Shown here: piece after piece, positions 7,644-16,188 of the stretch
Layout: each line of letters begins with the position of its first letter
Position numbering within the stretch: the stretch's first letter is position 1
Source: Bacteroidota bacterium
Lineage (GTDB): Bacteria; Bacteroidota; Bacteroidia; B-17B0; Aurantibacillaceae
Assembly (NCBI GenBank): GCA_013298715.1
Contig: JAAFIQ010000002.1
Span: 310,001-374,000, forward strand
Direction: 5' to 3'
Length of the DNA: 64,000 nucleotides
Position numbers and translations under genes: made by a program
The notes under the pieces: generated by a model
Seen by the model: the letters and a program-made list of their open reading frames with translations, nothing else
What the model was told of the DNA's origin: nothing
Databases searched by the model: none

Positions 7644-9524
7644 TTATTTCTTTTTCTTATTCATTTCAGCTTGACGTTGTTTTGCCATTTGCTCTAGGCG
7701 TGCAGCAAAGCCACCCTTCTTCTGTGGTTTTTTCATGTTTGCTTCTAGCTCCAATCTAATTTTTGAATCGCTAATAACAAATTTGAATAAATAATTTTGC
7801 AAAAATGTAACCATGTTTGCCAAAAAGTAATACCAACTCAAACCAGCTGCATAGCTATTCATTACCGATAAAAAGATTAAAGGCATTAAGTACATCATTA
7901 CCTTCATTCCTGGCATTTGATTATTTTGCTGAGGCATTAAATTACTGTTCATGTAAGTGTAAATAATAGTACTTACAAACATTAATGCAGCAAATAAACT
8001 TACGTGGTCGCCATAAATAGAATTGATAACAGGAATTTCGCCAAAGGTCCAAATACTATCATAAGTACTTAAATCATCGGCCCATAAAAAGGCTTTTTGG
8101 CGTAACTCAAAAGCAGCAGGAATAAAAGCAAATAATGCAATTAATAAAGGAAATTGCAGCAACATGGGTAAACATCCACTTAGCGGATTTACGCCAGCTT
8201 TTCGGTAAAGTGCCATTTGCTCTTGTTGTTTTTTCATTGGGTCGGCATTTTTACCAAATTTTTCGTTTAATGCATCAATTTCAGGTTTTAAAACACGCAT
8301 GCGTGCCCCACTCATATAAGTTTTATATGCAATCGGCAATAAGACAATTTTAATAATAATAGTTAAAATTAAGATTACAATACCCATGTTTAAACTACTA
8401 AGCCAATTAAACAAAGGAATTACAAGGCCTTTATTAATGTAACTAAACAAACTCCAACCGGTTGGAATAATTTTTTCTAATTCCAAATCATAGTTACCTA
8501 AAGTGTTGTAATGGTTTGGTCCGAAATAAAATTGGTACTTAAATGTTTCGCTAGGTTGGTGATTATATTTAATTCCTAATTCTGCATTGGCGGCTTTTAC
8601 TTCTGTTTTTGAATCAGCAAGCATTCCTAGTTGCACGGTGCTACCTGCTTTTTCAAATTGTGATTTGGCAATTAACGTGGCATTAAAATATTGTTGTTTA
8701 AAACATACCCATTTAATATCAGCGTCATTCAAGTCTTTTCGCTCATCTTTCATAGGGCTCATATCATCCACTTCTAAGCCAACTTGTTTGTAATGAATTG
8801 TTGCAACTTGCTTTTCTTTGCTAATGTACTTTTCTTGGCTAGGGTAGTGCATGTTCCAAAGCAATTGCAATTGATCTTCGTTGCTGGTAATTATTTTATC
8901 CATTCCAACAAAAGCAACATCGGCGTCTACAATATAATCATTTGGTTTTAGGCTGTAGGTAAATTCTATGTAGCTATTGGCGGATGTGGTTTGCAAACGC
9001 ATTTTTAGTTGTGTAGAAGTTGAATTTATTTTTGTGAAATAAAACTCATCGGTGTAAAACTTTTTTCTATCGTTAAATGCCATTAATGCAATTGCAAAGC
9101 GTGCACTGTCTCCTTCAAACAAAACGAGTGGCTCTGTTTTGCCGCTGCGGTGGTGTTCTTTTAATTCAAGTTTAGAAATAAATGCGCCCTTGTTATTAAT
9201 TGTGGCTTTTATTTTTTCATTTTCAATAACAAAAAATTCTTGTGTGCCCTTGCTTGCAGGTGCAAAATCACGGTATTGCGAAGCTAGCATTACTTGTTTT
9301 GCAGAATCACTTAAAACGGTTGTTGTTTTTAAAGTATCTTTTGCTACTTCTGCTGCGTGTTTTGCTGCTAATTCATTTGCTAAGGCTTGTTGTTTAACTT
9401 TTTCAATAGAATCTAGTGCGCGTTTATGAGCTGCTTTTTGTTCTGGAGTTGGTCCGCTGCGCCACAACCAAACACCTAAAATAATGGCTATAAGCCCTAA
9501 ACCAATTAACGATTTTTTGTCCAC
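7644..9524 (-). CDS. yidC: Membrane protein insertase YidC
   Basis: A 626-residue insertase, the size expected for gram-negative YidC. It has an N-terminal membrane anchor (LIGLGLIAIILGVWLW), a large periplasmic domain (about 60-350) and the conserved five-helix insertase region from about 365. That region includes KTYMSGARM, the cytoplasmic hairpin, NPLSGCLPMLLQFPLLIALF and a Lys-rich C-terminus. It inserts and folds inner-membrane proteins with or without SecYEG. The start codon is GTG at 9524; no in-frame ATG gives a better start. A TACATTTG box at 9548-9555 (minus strand) is a likely -7 element. The 101-bp convergent gap to the nuclease gene holds only A/T tracts. Confidence 0.95.
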   Translation of the reverse strand: MDKKSLIGLGLIAIILGVWLWRSGPTPEQKAAHKRALDSIEKVKQQALANELAAKHAAEVAKDTLKTTTVLSDSAKQVMLASQYRDFAPASKGTQEFFVIENEKIKATINNKGAFISKLELKEHHRSGKTEPLVLFEGDSARFAIALMAFNDRKKFYTDEFYFTKINSTSTQLKMRLQTTSANSYIEFTYSLKPNDYIVDADVAFVGMDKIITSNEDQLQLLWNMHYPSQEKYISKEKQVATIHYKQVGLEVDDMSPMKDERKDLNDADIKWVCFKQQYFNATLIAKSQFEKAGSTVQLGMLADSKTEVKAANAELGIKYNHQPSETFKYQFYFGPNHYNTLGNYDLELEKIIPTGWSLFSYINKGLVIPLFNWLSSLNMGIVILILTIIIKIVLLPIAYKTYMSGARMRVLKPEIDALNEKFGKNADPMKKQQEQMALYRKAGVNPLSGCLPMLLQFPLLIALFAFIPAAFELRQKAFLWADDLSTYDSIWTFGEIPVINSIYGDHVSLFAALMFVSTIIYTYMNSNLMPQQNNQMPGMKVMMYLMPLIFLSVMNSYAAGLSWYYFLANMVTFLQNYLFKFVISDSKIRLELEANMKKPQKKGGFAARLEQMAKQRQAEMNKKKK

Positions 9525-9547
9525 AATAATTTTAAATTAAGAAGGGG

Positions 9548-9555
9548 CAAATGTA
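9548..9555 (-). promoter_or_regulatory. -7 box (TACATTTG) upstream of yidC
   Basis: A perfect TAnnTTTG match on the minus strand, 23 bp before the GTG start. No clear TTG is seen at -33. Confidence 0.4.
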
Positions 9556-9613
9556 CATTTTTTTTGGTTATGTACATAGTAAGGTTTTGTTAAGTAAATT
9601 GAGAAATGATTAA

Positions 9614-11155
9614 TTAAAGCGGAATATTCCCGTGTTTTTTCTTAGGCAATTTATCCACTTTATTTTCGAGCATTTTAAAGGCTTTAATTAGTTTTAAACG
9701 TGTTTCTTCAGGTTTAATTACTTCATCTATAAATCCTCTTTCGGCAGCGCGGTAAGGGTTTGCAAACATTTCTTGGTACTCAGCTTCTTTTTCTTTCCAT
9801 TTATCAGCTTTGTTTTCAGCGGCGTTAATTTCATTTTTAAAAATAATCTCAGCGGCGCCCTTTGCGCCCATTACTGCAATTTCGGCAGTAGGCCAAGCGT
9901 AATTCATATCGGCACCAATGTGCTTACTGTTCATAACATCATAAGCACCACCATAAGCTTTACGTGTAATCACCGTAATTCTTGGTACAGTGGCTTCGCT
10001 AAATGCATAAAGTAATTTTGCGCCATTGGTTATAATTGCATTCCACTCTTGGTCGGTACCTGGTAAAAAGCCTGGTACATCTTCAAAAACTAATAAAGGA
10101 ATATTAAAGCAATCGCAAAAACGCACAAACCGTGCAGCTTTTGTACTTGAGTGAATATCTAAAACTCCTGCTAAAACGGCTGGTTGATTTGCAACAATAC
10201 CAATGCTTTTGCCAGCTAGGCGTGCAAAACCAACAACAATATTTTCTGCAAATAATTTATGAACTTCTAAAAACGAATTTTCGTCGATTACTTTTTCAAT
10301 TACTTCTCTTATATCATAAGGTTGGTTCGCGTTTTCTGGGATAATAGCGTTTAGCTCCGGTCTTAGCTCGTTTCCAGCTTCGTAAGGAAGGCTAGGGGCA
10401 TCCTCTTCGCAGTTTTGTGGTACGTAGCTTAATAAACTTTTTATATGATTTATTGCTTCTATTTCGTTAGCACAAGCAAAATGCGTTACGCCACTTTTAC
10501 TAGAGTGTGTAATAGCGCCACCAAGCTCTTCGCTCGTTACTTCTTCGTGTGTTACGGTTTTTACAACATTGGGGCCAGTAACAAACATGTAGCTGGTATT
10601 TTCTACCATTAAAATAAAATCGGTAATAGCTGGGCTATAAACTGCACCACCAGCGCAAGGCCCCATAATGGCGCTAAATTGAGGAATAACACCACTGCTT
10701 CTAACATTTCTATAAAAAATATCAGCATAGCCTCCTAAACTTACAACACCTTCTTGAATACGCGCGCCACCGCTGTCGTTTAAGCCAATTACAGGTGCGC
10801 CGTTTTTCATGGCTAAATCCATAATTTTGCAAATTTTTTCGGCATGGGTTTCAGATAATGAGCCACCAAATACAGTAAAATCTTGTGAAAAAACGTAAAC
10901 CAATCTTCCGTTAATATTGCCGTAACCAGTTACTACACCATCTCCTAAATACTTTTCTTTATCTAATCCAAAATCGTTACTCCGATGTTGCACCAACATT
11001 CCTATTTCTTCAAAACTACCTTCATCTAACAAAAAGTGAATGCGCTCGCGGGCGGTTAATTTTCCTTTTTTGTGTTGGGCATCAATTCTTTTTTGTCCGC
11101 CACCTAAAAGCGCTTCGGCTTTTTTTTGTTCAAGTAAATCTAATTTGTTTGTCAT
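9614..11155 (-). CDS. Acyl-CoA carboxylase, carboxyltransferase (beta) subunit
   Basis: A 513-residue biotin-dependent carboxyltransferase of the propionyl-CoA carboxylase beta / methylmalonyl-CoA decarboxylase alpha type. Both crotonase-like halves are present: the N half has [11 protein letters not shown] and [17 protein letters not shown], and the C half has [14 protein letters not shown] and [11 protein letters not shown], which form the two oxyanion holes. It transfers carboxyl from carboxybiotin to propionyl- or acetyl-CoA. Neither the biotin carboxylase nor the carrier subunit is adjacent. An extension to GTG 11170 is possible, but that codon overlaps a TATATTTG promoter box, so I place the start at ATG 11155 ([10 protein letters not shown]). 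Confidence 0.92.
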   Translation of the reverse strand: MTNKLDLLEQKKAEALLGGGQKRIDAQHKKGKLTARERIHFLLDEGSFEEIGMLVQHRSNDFGLDKEKYLGDGVVTGYGNINGRLVYVFSQDFTVFGGSLSETHAEKICKIMDLAMKNGAPVIGLNDSGGARIQEGVVSLGGYADIFYRNVRSSGVIPQFSAIMGPCAGGAVYSPAITDFILMVENTSYMFVTGPNVVKTVTHEEVTSEELGGAITHSSKSGVTHFACANEIEAINHIKSLLSYVPQNCEEDAPSLPYEAGNELRPELNAIIPENANQPYDIREVIEKVIDENSFLEVHKLFAENIVVGFARLAGKSIGIVANQPAVLAGVLDIHSSTKAARFVRFCDCFNIPLLVFEDVPGFLPGTDQEWNAIITNGAKLLYAFSEATVPRITVITRKAYGGAYDVMNSKHIGADMNYAWPTAEIAVMGAKGAAEIIFKNEINAAENKADKWKEKEAEYQEMFANPYRAAERGFIDEVIKPEETRLKLIKAFKMLENKVDKLPKKKHGNIPL

Positions 11156-11169
11156 ACGTTTAAGCGCCA

Positions 11170-11177
11170 CAAATATA
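11170..11177 (-). promoter_or_regulatory. -7 box (TATATTTG) upstream of the carboxyltransferase gene
   Basis: A perfect TAnnTTTG match, 14 bp before ATG 11155 on the minus strand. It overlaps the GTG that would otherwise be a longer start and so argues against that start. Confidence 0.45.
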
Positions 11178-11260
11178 CTTATAAACCTATGTTAATTTTA
11201 ATAATATTTTTATTGTTTAAGTTAGCATAATTTACTTAATTTGTAAAAATTTTTAAAACC

Positions 11261-11611
11261 ATGGCAGAGATACACATTGTTGGGATACAATATATTGAGA
11301 TAAATAACCAAGACGGCTTAGACTTTAAATATAAACCTGAAGTACCTAAATTAAAATTAGTTGGCACCTTACTTAATTTTGATAACGATAACGAAGATGA
11401 AGAAGAGGGAGTGTTGTTTTTAACACAAAAGCAATTAAACCAAGTAATGGCTAATAAGGATATTGATTTGAAACAACAAGACGATAGGTGGTACTTGAAT
11501 AAACCATTAAGTAAAGAACAAACTAAAAAAATTGGCTTGGTGAACATTGAAACTGAATTTCTAGGTTCAGCAGGAGAAATAAAGTGCTATGAAGCTGTAA
11601 AAGTTGATTAA
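11261..11611 (+). CDS. Hypothetical acidic cytoplasmic protein
   Basis: A 116-residue protein with no signal peptide or membrane segment. An acidic run (NDNEDEEEG) lies near residues 43-51. I do not recognise a domain. It is divergent from the carboxyltransferase gene and convergent with the outer-membrane-type gene at 11650-12327, separated from it by 38 bp. The coding frame looks real from its length and sensible composition, but no function is proposed. Confidence 0.55.
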   Translation: MAEIHIVGIQYIEINNQDGLDFKYKPEVPKLKLVGTLLNFDNDNEDEEEGVLFLTQKQLNQVMANKDIDLKQQDDRWYLNKPLSKEQTKKIGLVNIETEFLGSAGEIKCYEAVKVD

Positions 11612-11649
11612 TTTTTGTTATAATTTTCAATTAAATTATTCAAAAAAAA

Positions 11650-12327
11650 TTACCAAACTGCTGGTCCAAAACGTTTTGTAATTTTAGAATTAGGAAACAA
11701 GCTGTAGTAGATATAATCAAACCAAATTAATGTTTTAAAACTGTAGGTCGGCGAATTTAAACGCTGACCTATTTTTTTGCTGTCTGTTGCCGTAAAGCGG
11801 TAGCCTAAATCGGCGCCTAAGCCCGCCCATTTAAAAATTTTAAATTGAATAGAAATGCCTGGTTCGTACAAAAAGAAAAAGTTTTTTCCTTTGCTGCCAC
11901 TCCACTGAATTTTCTTTTTTGTTTGCCACCATGCAAAGCCTGTACCCGCTTGAATGGGAACACTTAATTGCCAACGTTTGGTTTTGTAAAAAACAAAATC
12001 TACGTAATAACATAGGTAAGCAAATTTTAGTCGTTTAGGAATAGTGTCAATTCCACCAAGTTCGTTCCCTTCGTAAAAATCGGTTTTGTAATCGCTGTTC
12101 ATCCAACTTAAGCCACCGCCAATGCGCAGTTTACGTTGGTAGGCAACTCCAAGTCTAACTCCTGTAACACTTATAAGTTGATTGTTTATAAAACTGTTGC
12201 GTGATTCTAATCTGGCATCAATACTGCTTTTGTTGTTAAATACATCATGCAATGTATCTAAAAATTGGGCTTTACTTTTTAAGAATAAAGTCGAAAAAAA
12301 TAATATAAAAATTAGTTTCTTTATAAT
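11650..12327 (-). CDS. Predicted outer-membrane/secreted protein with a non-AUG start
   Basis: The usual start choice, TTG at 12252, gives 200 residues and no export signal. The same frame stays open upstream to a TAA at 12328-12330. The added 25 codons read I-I-K-K-L-I-F-I-L-F-F-S-T-L-F-L-K-S-K-A-Q, a textbook Bacteroidota signal peptide ending A-Q. The only possible initiators are ATT (12327) or ATA (12324), exactly where an ATG is expected. The mature protein alternates aromatic and polar residues like a small beta barrel and ends with a terminal Trp (GPAVW). No family was recognised. Either a rare initiation codon is used, or the original ATG has mutated, or the base is miscalled. Confidence 0.65.
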   Translation of the reverse strand: MIKKLIFILFFSTLFLKSKAQFLDTLHDVFNNKSSIDARLESRNSFINNQLISVTGVRLGVAYQRKLRIGGGLSWMNSDYKTDFYEGNELGGIDTIPKRLKFAYLCYYVDFVFYKTKRWQLSVPIQAGTGFAWWQTKKKIQWSGSKGKNFFFLYEPGISIQFKIFKWAGLGADLGYRFTATDSKKIGQRLNSPTYSFKTLIWFDYIYYSLFPNSKITKRFGPAVW

Positions 12328-12530
12328 TTAAAGTTACGTTGTAAAACTTTGGTGAATATTTTTTATCGTAAAAAATTTCAACAATGGAGTTGTGGTAATT
12401 TGGATTTTAAATCTATGAAAAATCTCACATTCATTTCCCTAATTATAAAGATGTCGTTAACTTTCATAATACACATACCTCCCATTAAAACTCATATAAT
12501 GAACTAGGTATTAATATTCGAACTAAATAG

Positions 12531-12538
12531 TAATTTTG
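12531..12538 (+). promoter_or_regulatory. -7 box (TAATTTTG) immediately upstream of recG
   Basis: A perfect TAnnTTTG element ending 5 bp before the recG ATG. With usual spacing transcription would begin at or next to the start codon, predicting a leaderless or near-leaderless mRNA. Confidence 0.45.
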
Positions 12539-12543
12539 CAAAA

Positions 12544-14637
12544 ATGCTTGATACGCCTATCGAATATGTTAAAGGAATTGGTCCTGTAAGGGCTGAGGTT
12601 TTAAAATCGGAGTTGGGAATTTATTCCGCCTCGGATTTACTAACCTATTACCCATTTAGATATGTTGATAGAACTAAATTTCATTTTATAAAAGAAATTA
12701 CAGAGGATCTACCGTTTGTGCAATTGCGCGGTGTAATTGTTTCGTTAGAAATTGTTGGGGTTAAAAACAAAAAGCGTTTAGTTGTTGCTTTTAAAGATAA
12801 TACAGGGATTATAGAGCTTGTGTGGTTTAAGGGTTACAATTACATGGCTCAAAAGTTTAAATTAGAAACCGAGTATGTTGTGTTTGGCAAGCCCAATGCT
12901 TTTGGTGGAAGACTTAATATACCACATCCAGACGTTGAGCTTTATGACCCTCAAAATGTGCTACAGTTATCAAGTTTGCAAGCGGTGTATAACAGTGGCG
13001 AAAAATTAAAATTTAAGGGGCTTGATAGTGAAGGGATAAGAAGAACAATAAAAAATTGTATTGAGCAGTTAAAAGAGATGCATGTTCCAGAAACGTTGAG
13101 TACAGAATTATTACACGATTATAAATTAGTTGGTGCATTTACTGCTCTTAAAAACATCCACACACCATCAAACAACGAGCAACTGCAAGAGGCAAGTAAG
13201 CGCATAAAGTTTGAAGAATTGTTTTATATACAACTAAAATTATTACGCTTAAACAAAAACAGAAATGGTAATAGTATTGGATTTATATTTAATAGAGTAG
13301 GAAATTATTTTAACGAATTTTATTTTAAACATTTACCCTTTCAACTTACCAACGCACAAAAAAAAGTACTTAAAGAAATTAAGCAAGATATGAGTGCCGG
13401 CAAGCAAATGAACCGTTTGGTGCAAGGCGATGTTGGAAGTGGCAAAACAATGGTAGCTTTAATGAGTATGTTGTTGGCTTTGGATAATAATTTTCAAACG
13501 TGCTTAATGGCACCTACAGAAATTTTAGCACAACAACATTTTGAAACATTTACAAATGCATTTAGTAAACTAGATATTAATTGCGCCTTACTAACAGGGA
13601 GCACACGCACCAAACAACGCCGTGAACTACTTGAAAAATTAGCCAATGGCGAAATTCATATTTTAATTGGAACACACGCATTAATTGAAGACCCAGTTGT
13701 GTTTAAAAATTTAGGATTGGTAGTTATTGATGAACAACACCGCTTTGGTGTGGCACAACGCGCAAAGCTTCATAAAAAGAACACGCAACCACCGCACATG
13801 CTAATTATGACGGCCACGCCAATACCGCGTACCTTAGCAATGACTTTGTACGGCGATTTGGATGTAAGTGTTATTGACGAGTTGCCACCAGGCCGAAAGC
13901 CCATTAAAACCTTGCATTTTACCGAAAGCCAGCGTTTGCGCGTTTTTGGTTTTATGAAAGAGCAAATAGAGCTTGGAAGGCAAGTATATGTGGTGTTTCC
14001 GCTTATTCAAGAAAGTGAAAAAATGGATTACCAAAATTTGCAACAAGGCTACGATAATATGGTGTTAGAGTTTCCGCCACCTTACCAAATAAGCATTGTG
14101 CATGGTAAATTGAGTAATCAAGAGAAAGAAAAAGAAATGCAGCGCTTTATTGGTGGGCAAACACAAATAATGGTTGCTACTACGGTGATTGAAGTAGGTG
14201 TAAATGTTCCTAATGCAAGTGTAATGGTGATAGAAAGTGCTGAGCGTTTTGGATTATCGCAACTACACCAATTGCGTGGACGTGTTGGTAGGGGAGCAGA
14301 ACAAAGTTTTTGTATTTTGCTAACATCGAGTAAAATAGGTGCAGATAGCAGATTGCGTATGAAAACTATGGTTGATACCAACGATGGTTTTGAAATAAGC
14401 GAAGTAGATTTGCAATTACGTGGTCCAGGCGATATAGAAGGCACACAGCAAAGCGGTGTTTTGGATTTAAAATTAGCCAATCTTGCTAAAGATGGAGTGC
14501 TGGTGCAACTGGCAAGAGAAGCCGCACAAACCATTTTAAACGAAGATGAAAATTTAGAATTAGACAAAAATAAAATTTATTTAGATACCTTGAATTTAAG
14601 AAACAAAAACAAACCTAATTGGAGTAGGATAGGGTAG
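12544..14637 (+). CDS. recG: ATP-dependent DNA helicase RecG
   Basis: A 697-residue monomeric SF2 helicase that remodels stalled replication forks and Holliday junctions. The N-terminal wedge/OB domain (about 1-180) includes GIGPVRAEVLKSELGI. Walker A GDVGSGKT is at 295-302, the DEQH Walker B box starts at Asp396, then TATPIPRTLAMT, and motif VI QLRGRVGRG precedes the C-terminal TRG-like region (GPGDIEGTQQSG). Length is typical. A -7 box ends only 5 bp before the ATG. Downstream, convergent with an unknown membrane gene, a 12-bp perfect palindrome lies at 14693-14704. Confidence 0.96.
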   Translation: MLDTPIEYVKGIGPVRAEVLKSELGIYSASDLLTYYPFRYVDRTKFHFIKEITEDLPFVQLRGVIVSLEIVGVKNKKRLVVAFKDNTGIIELVWFKGYNYMAQKFKLETEYVVFGKPNAFGGRLNIPHPDVELYDPQNVLQLSSLQAVYNSGEKLKFKGLDSEGIRRTIKNCIEQLKEMHVPETLSTELLHDYKLVGAFTALKNIHTPSNNEQLQEASKRIKFEELFYIQLKLLRLNKNRNGNSIGFIFNRVGNYFNEFYFKHLPFQLTNAQKKVLKEIKQDMSAGKQMNRLVQGDVGSGKTMVALMSMLLALDNNFQTCLMAPTEILAQQHFETFTNAFSKLDINCALLTGSTRTKQRRELLEKLANGEIHILIGTHALIEDPVVFKNLGLVVIDEQHRFGVAQRAKLHKKNTQPPHMLIMTATPIPRTLAMTLYGDLDVSVIDELPPGRKPIKTLHFTESQRLRVFGFMKEQIELGRQVYVVFPLIQESEKMDYQNLQQGYDNMVLEFPPPYQISIVHGKLSNQEKEKEMQRFIGGQTQIMVATTVIEVGVNVPNASVMVIESAERFGLSQLHQLRGRVGRGAEQSFCILLTSSKIGADSRLRMKTMVDTNDGFEISEVDLQLRGPGDIEGTQQSGVLDLKLANLAKDGVLVQLAREAAQTILNEDENLELDKNKIYLDTLNLRNKNKPNWSRIG

Positions 14638-14743
14638 GATATTTTTTGTTAGATTTCCTGAAAAAGATTTACTTGTCGTTAAAACTAATAAGAGCAACGT
14701 TGCTGAAAATTAAAACCGTCTCTACAATTTGTTACTAAACACC

Positions 14744-15085
14744 TTATTTATTTTCCAATTCTTTTTTTCGTTTATAAATTACTTTATAAAAATAAAATGG
14801 AGAAATCAGCCCAGGAAAAAGTAACAGTGATAATCCGCCCTTGAAAAATTTATCGAATTTATAAAAGTATAAAACACAATATACCCATAGTAATGTTGCG
14901 CCTCCAGTAAAAATTGACAAAATAATTTGTTTGGTTTTAAATTCAGAGGTCTTAAAATATTCAAAATTTAAATCAAGAGTTACCAAAAAATAAATCAAAT
15001 ATGGAAAAAAAAGAGTGTTTAGTACGAAGCAAATTAATAGAAAATTCATCAATATTGGCGAAGGTTTCAAGGCGAATTTGCTCAT
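14744..15085 (-). CDS. Small membrane protein of unknown function
   Basis: A 113-residue protein with three predicted membrane segments (about 11-35, 52-73 and 83-102) and a Lys-rich cytoplasmic C-terminus. No domain recognised. It lies 27 bp downstream of the SurA-like lipoprotein gene on the same strand and may be co-transcribed with it. Base composition is AT-rich like its neighbours. Confidence 0.5.
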   Translation of the reverse strand: MSKFALKPSPILMNFLLICFVLNTLFFPYLIYFLVTLDLNFEYFKTSEFKTKQIILSIFTGGATLLWVYCVLYFYKFDKFFKGGLSLLLFPGLISPFYFYKVIYKRKKELENK

Positions 15086-15112
15086 AATCCAAATTTCTAG
15101 TTGTTTATTATC

Positions 15113-15976
15113 TTATTTAATCACCACCCGTTTTTCCTTCATAGCAGTTTCTAAAAGTTGTTTTTTGTATTGCTGGATTAATTGTGTTTTTCTATTGTTT
15201 ACAATAATTACCTTAATGTTTTGTATTTCAAAATTTACCGGTGATAAGGTATTTCTTAATTTTTCATCTTTAATTTTTAAATAGTAATAATAAAAATCAT
15301 CATTCAACTCAATTGCTCTACCCTTTGTAAGGTTAATATCTTCACGCTGCCTCAGCATAGGTATTTCTTTTTTTAAATCTTCAGTATATAACCAGGTGCT
15401 ATCGTTAGTAAAATAATTTTCGGCAAATTGACTACACAAACTATTCAGTTGCTGCTTATCTTTTTCTGTGGTGGCATTTAGTAAACGTTTTATTTTTTCT
15501 AAGCCTGCGGCCTTTAATGGAATTTTAAAATAATTCACCTTTACAATATTATCTACTAATATAAAGTTTTCTTTGTTGTTATTGTAATAATCTTCTATTT
15601 CGGCTTTGCTAACGTTTGTATCTAAATTGGCTTCAATTAATTTGGTTTGGTAAATGTAATTTATTAATTGTTTTTTATAATCTTCAACAGCCTTATCCAC
15701 GTCCATCTCCTCTTTATTTAGTTTTTCAAGTGCCTCGTTATAAAATAAAGTTTCTGTTGTCCAATTTTCAATAGTTTTTTTAGCAAAAGTTATACTATCT
15801 TTTTTTGTAATGCCTGTTGGCGATAATTGGTTCAGGTCGTTTTCGTATAAATAAGCATTATTAATGGTTGCAATTACCTTTCCGTTTGTGGATTCCGAAT
15901 TAGTACTTTCTTCTTTACATGAAGTTATTAAGTGTAAAAAAAGAGTAAAAAGTATAATTTGAGATAAAAAGCGCAT
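15113..15976 (-). CDS. SurA-like / peptidyl-prolyl isomerase-related lipoprotein
   Basis: A 287-residue protein with a lipoprotein signal (lipobox LITSC, Cys20). The mature part resembles the SurA N-terminal chaperone core: VIATINNAYLYENDLNQL near the start, then a helical region with the pattern AEIEDYYNNNKENFIL common before PpiC domains. I see no complete parvulin domain, so it may be a membrane-tethered periplasmic chaperone rather than an active isomerase. A canonical SurA with two PpiC domains is encoded separately at 38785. It starts 32 bp after the 3' end of the SRP RNA on the same strand. Confidence 0.7.
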   Translation of the reverse strand: MRFLSQIILFTLFLHLITSCKEESTNSESTNGKVIATINNAYLYENDLNQLSPTGITKKDSITFAKKTIENWTTETLFYNEALEKLNKEEMDVDKAVEDYKKQLINYIYQTKLIEANLDTNVSKAEIEDYYNNNKENFILVDNIVKVNYFKIPLKAAGLEKIKRLLNATTEKDKQQLNSLCSQFAENYFTNDSTWLYTEDLKKEIPMLRQREDINLTKGRAIELNDDFYYYYLKIKDEKLRNTLSPVNFEIQNIKVIIVNNRKTQLIQQYKKQLLETAMKEKRVVIK

Positions 15977-16008
15977 GAAAAATTTCTAAAATAAAAGAAA
16001 TAAAAAAA

Positions 16009-16104
16009 GGGTAAGCTACTTCCATCGCACCGCTACAACCGCCTACCCTTGCTCCGTTCCCAGCCTGGGGGATTCAGCAGGAGCTGGTCGTGAAAGACTT
16101 ACCC
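16009..16104 (-). ncRNA. ffs: Bacterial signal recognition particle RNA (small type)
   Basis: On the minus strand the ends pair: GGGTAAG at 16104-16098 with CTTACCC at 16015-16009. Between them is the conserved domain IV core: CCCCCAGGCTGGGAA, then GGAGCAAGGGTAGGCGG (split here), then TAGCGGTGCGATGG on the return strand. This corresponds to the AGG-GGAA tetraloop-GCA organisation of 4.5S-type SRP RNA without an Alu domain. The RNA binds Ffh and guides inner-membrane protein targeting. A T-rich tract (16008-15998 on the minus strand) directly after the closing stem probably terminates it. A TAATTTTG -7 box lies 4 bp before the 5' end. Identification is by conserved core and stem, not a covariance model. 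Confidence 0.88.
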
Positions 16105-16108
16105 GTGG

Positions 16109-16116
16109 CAAAATTA
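16109..16116 (-). promoter_or_regulatory. -7 box (TAATTTTG) of the SRP RNA gene
   Basis: A perfect TAnnTTTG match on the minus strand, separated by four bases (CCAC) from the GGGTAAG 5' end of the RNA. This is the spacing expected between -7 box and transcription start. Confidence 0.6.
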
Positions 16117-16188
16117 ACAATTATTTTAATATCTGATAAAAAATTGCAAAATTTGTATTTCAACTATGCGTTATTTTGCGCAAACATT

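Noticed and set aside
14693-14704. 12-bp perfect palindrome AGCAACGTTGCT downstream of recG
   Set aside because: No loop, so not a terminator, and no second copy noted; such a short palindrome can occur by chance between convergent genes.
16090-16188. Longer N-terminus for the glycosyltransferase at 16189
   Set aside because: It overlaps the SRP RNA and its promoter, and the added 33 residues lack family similarity.
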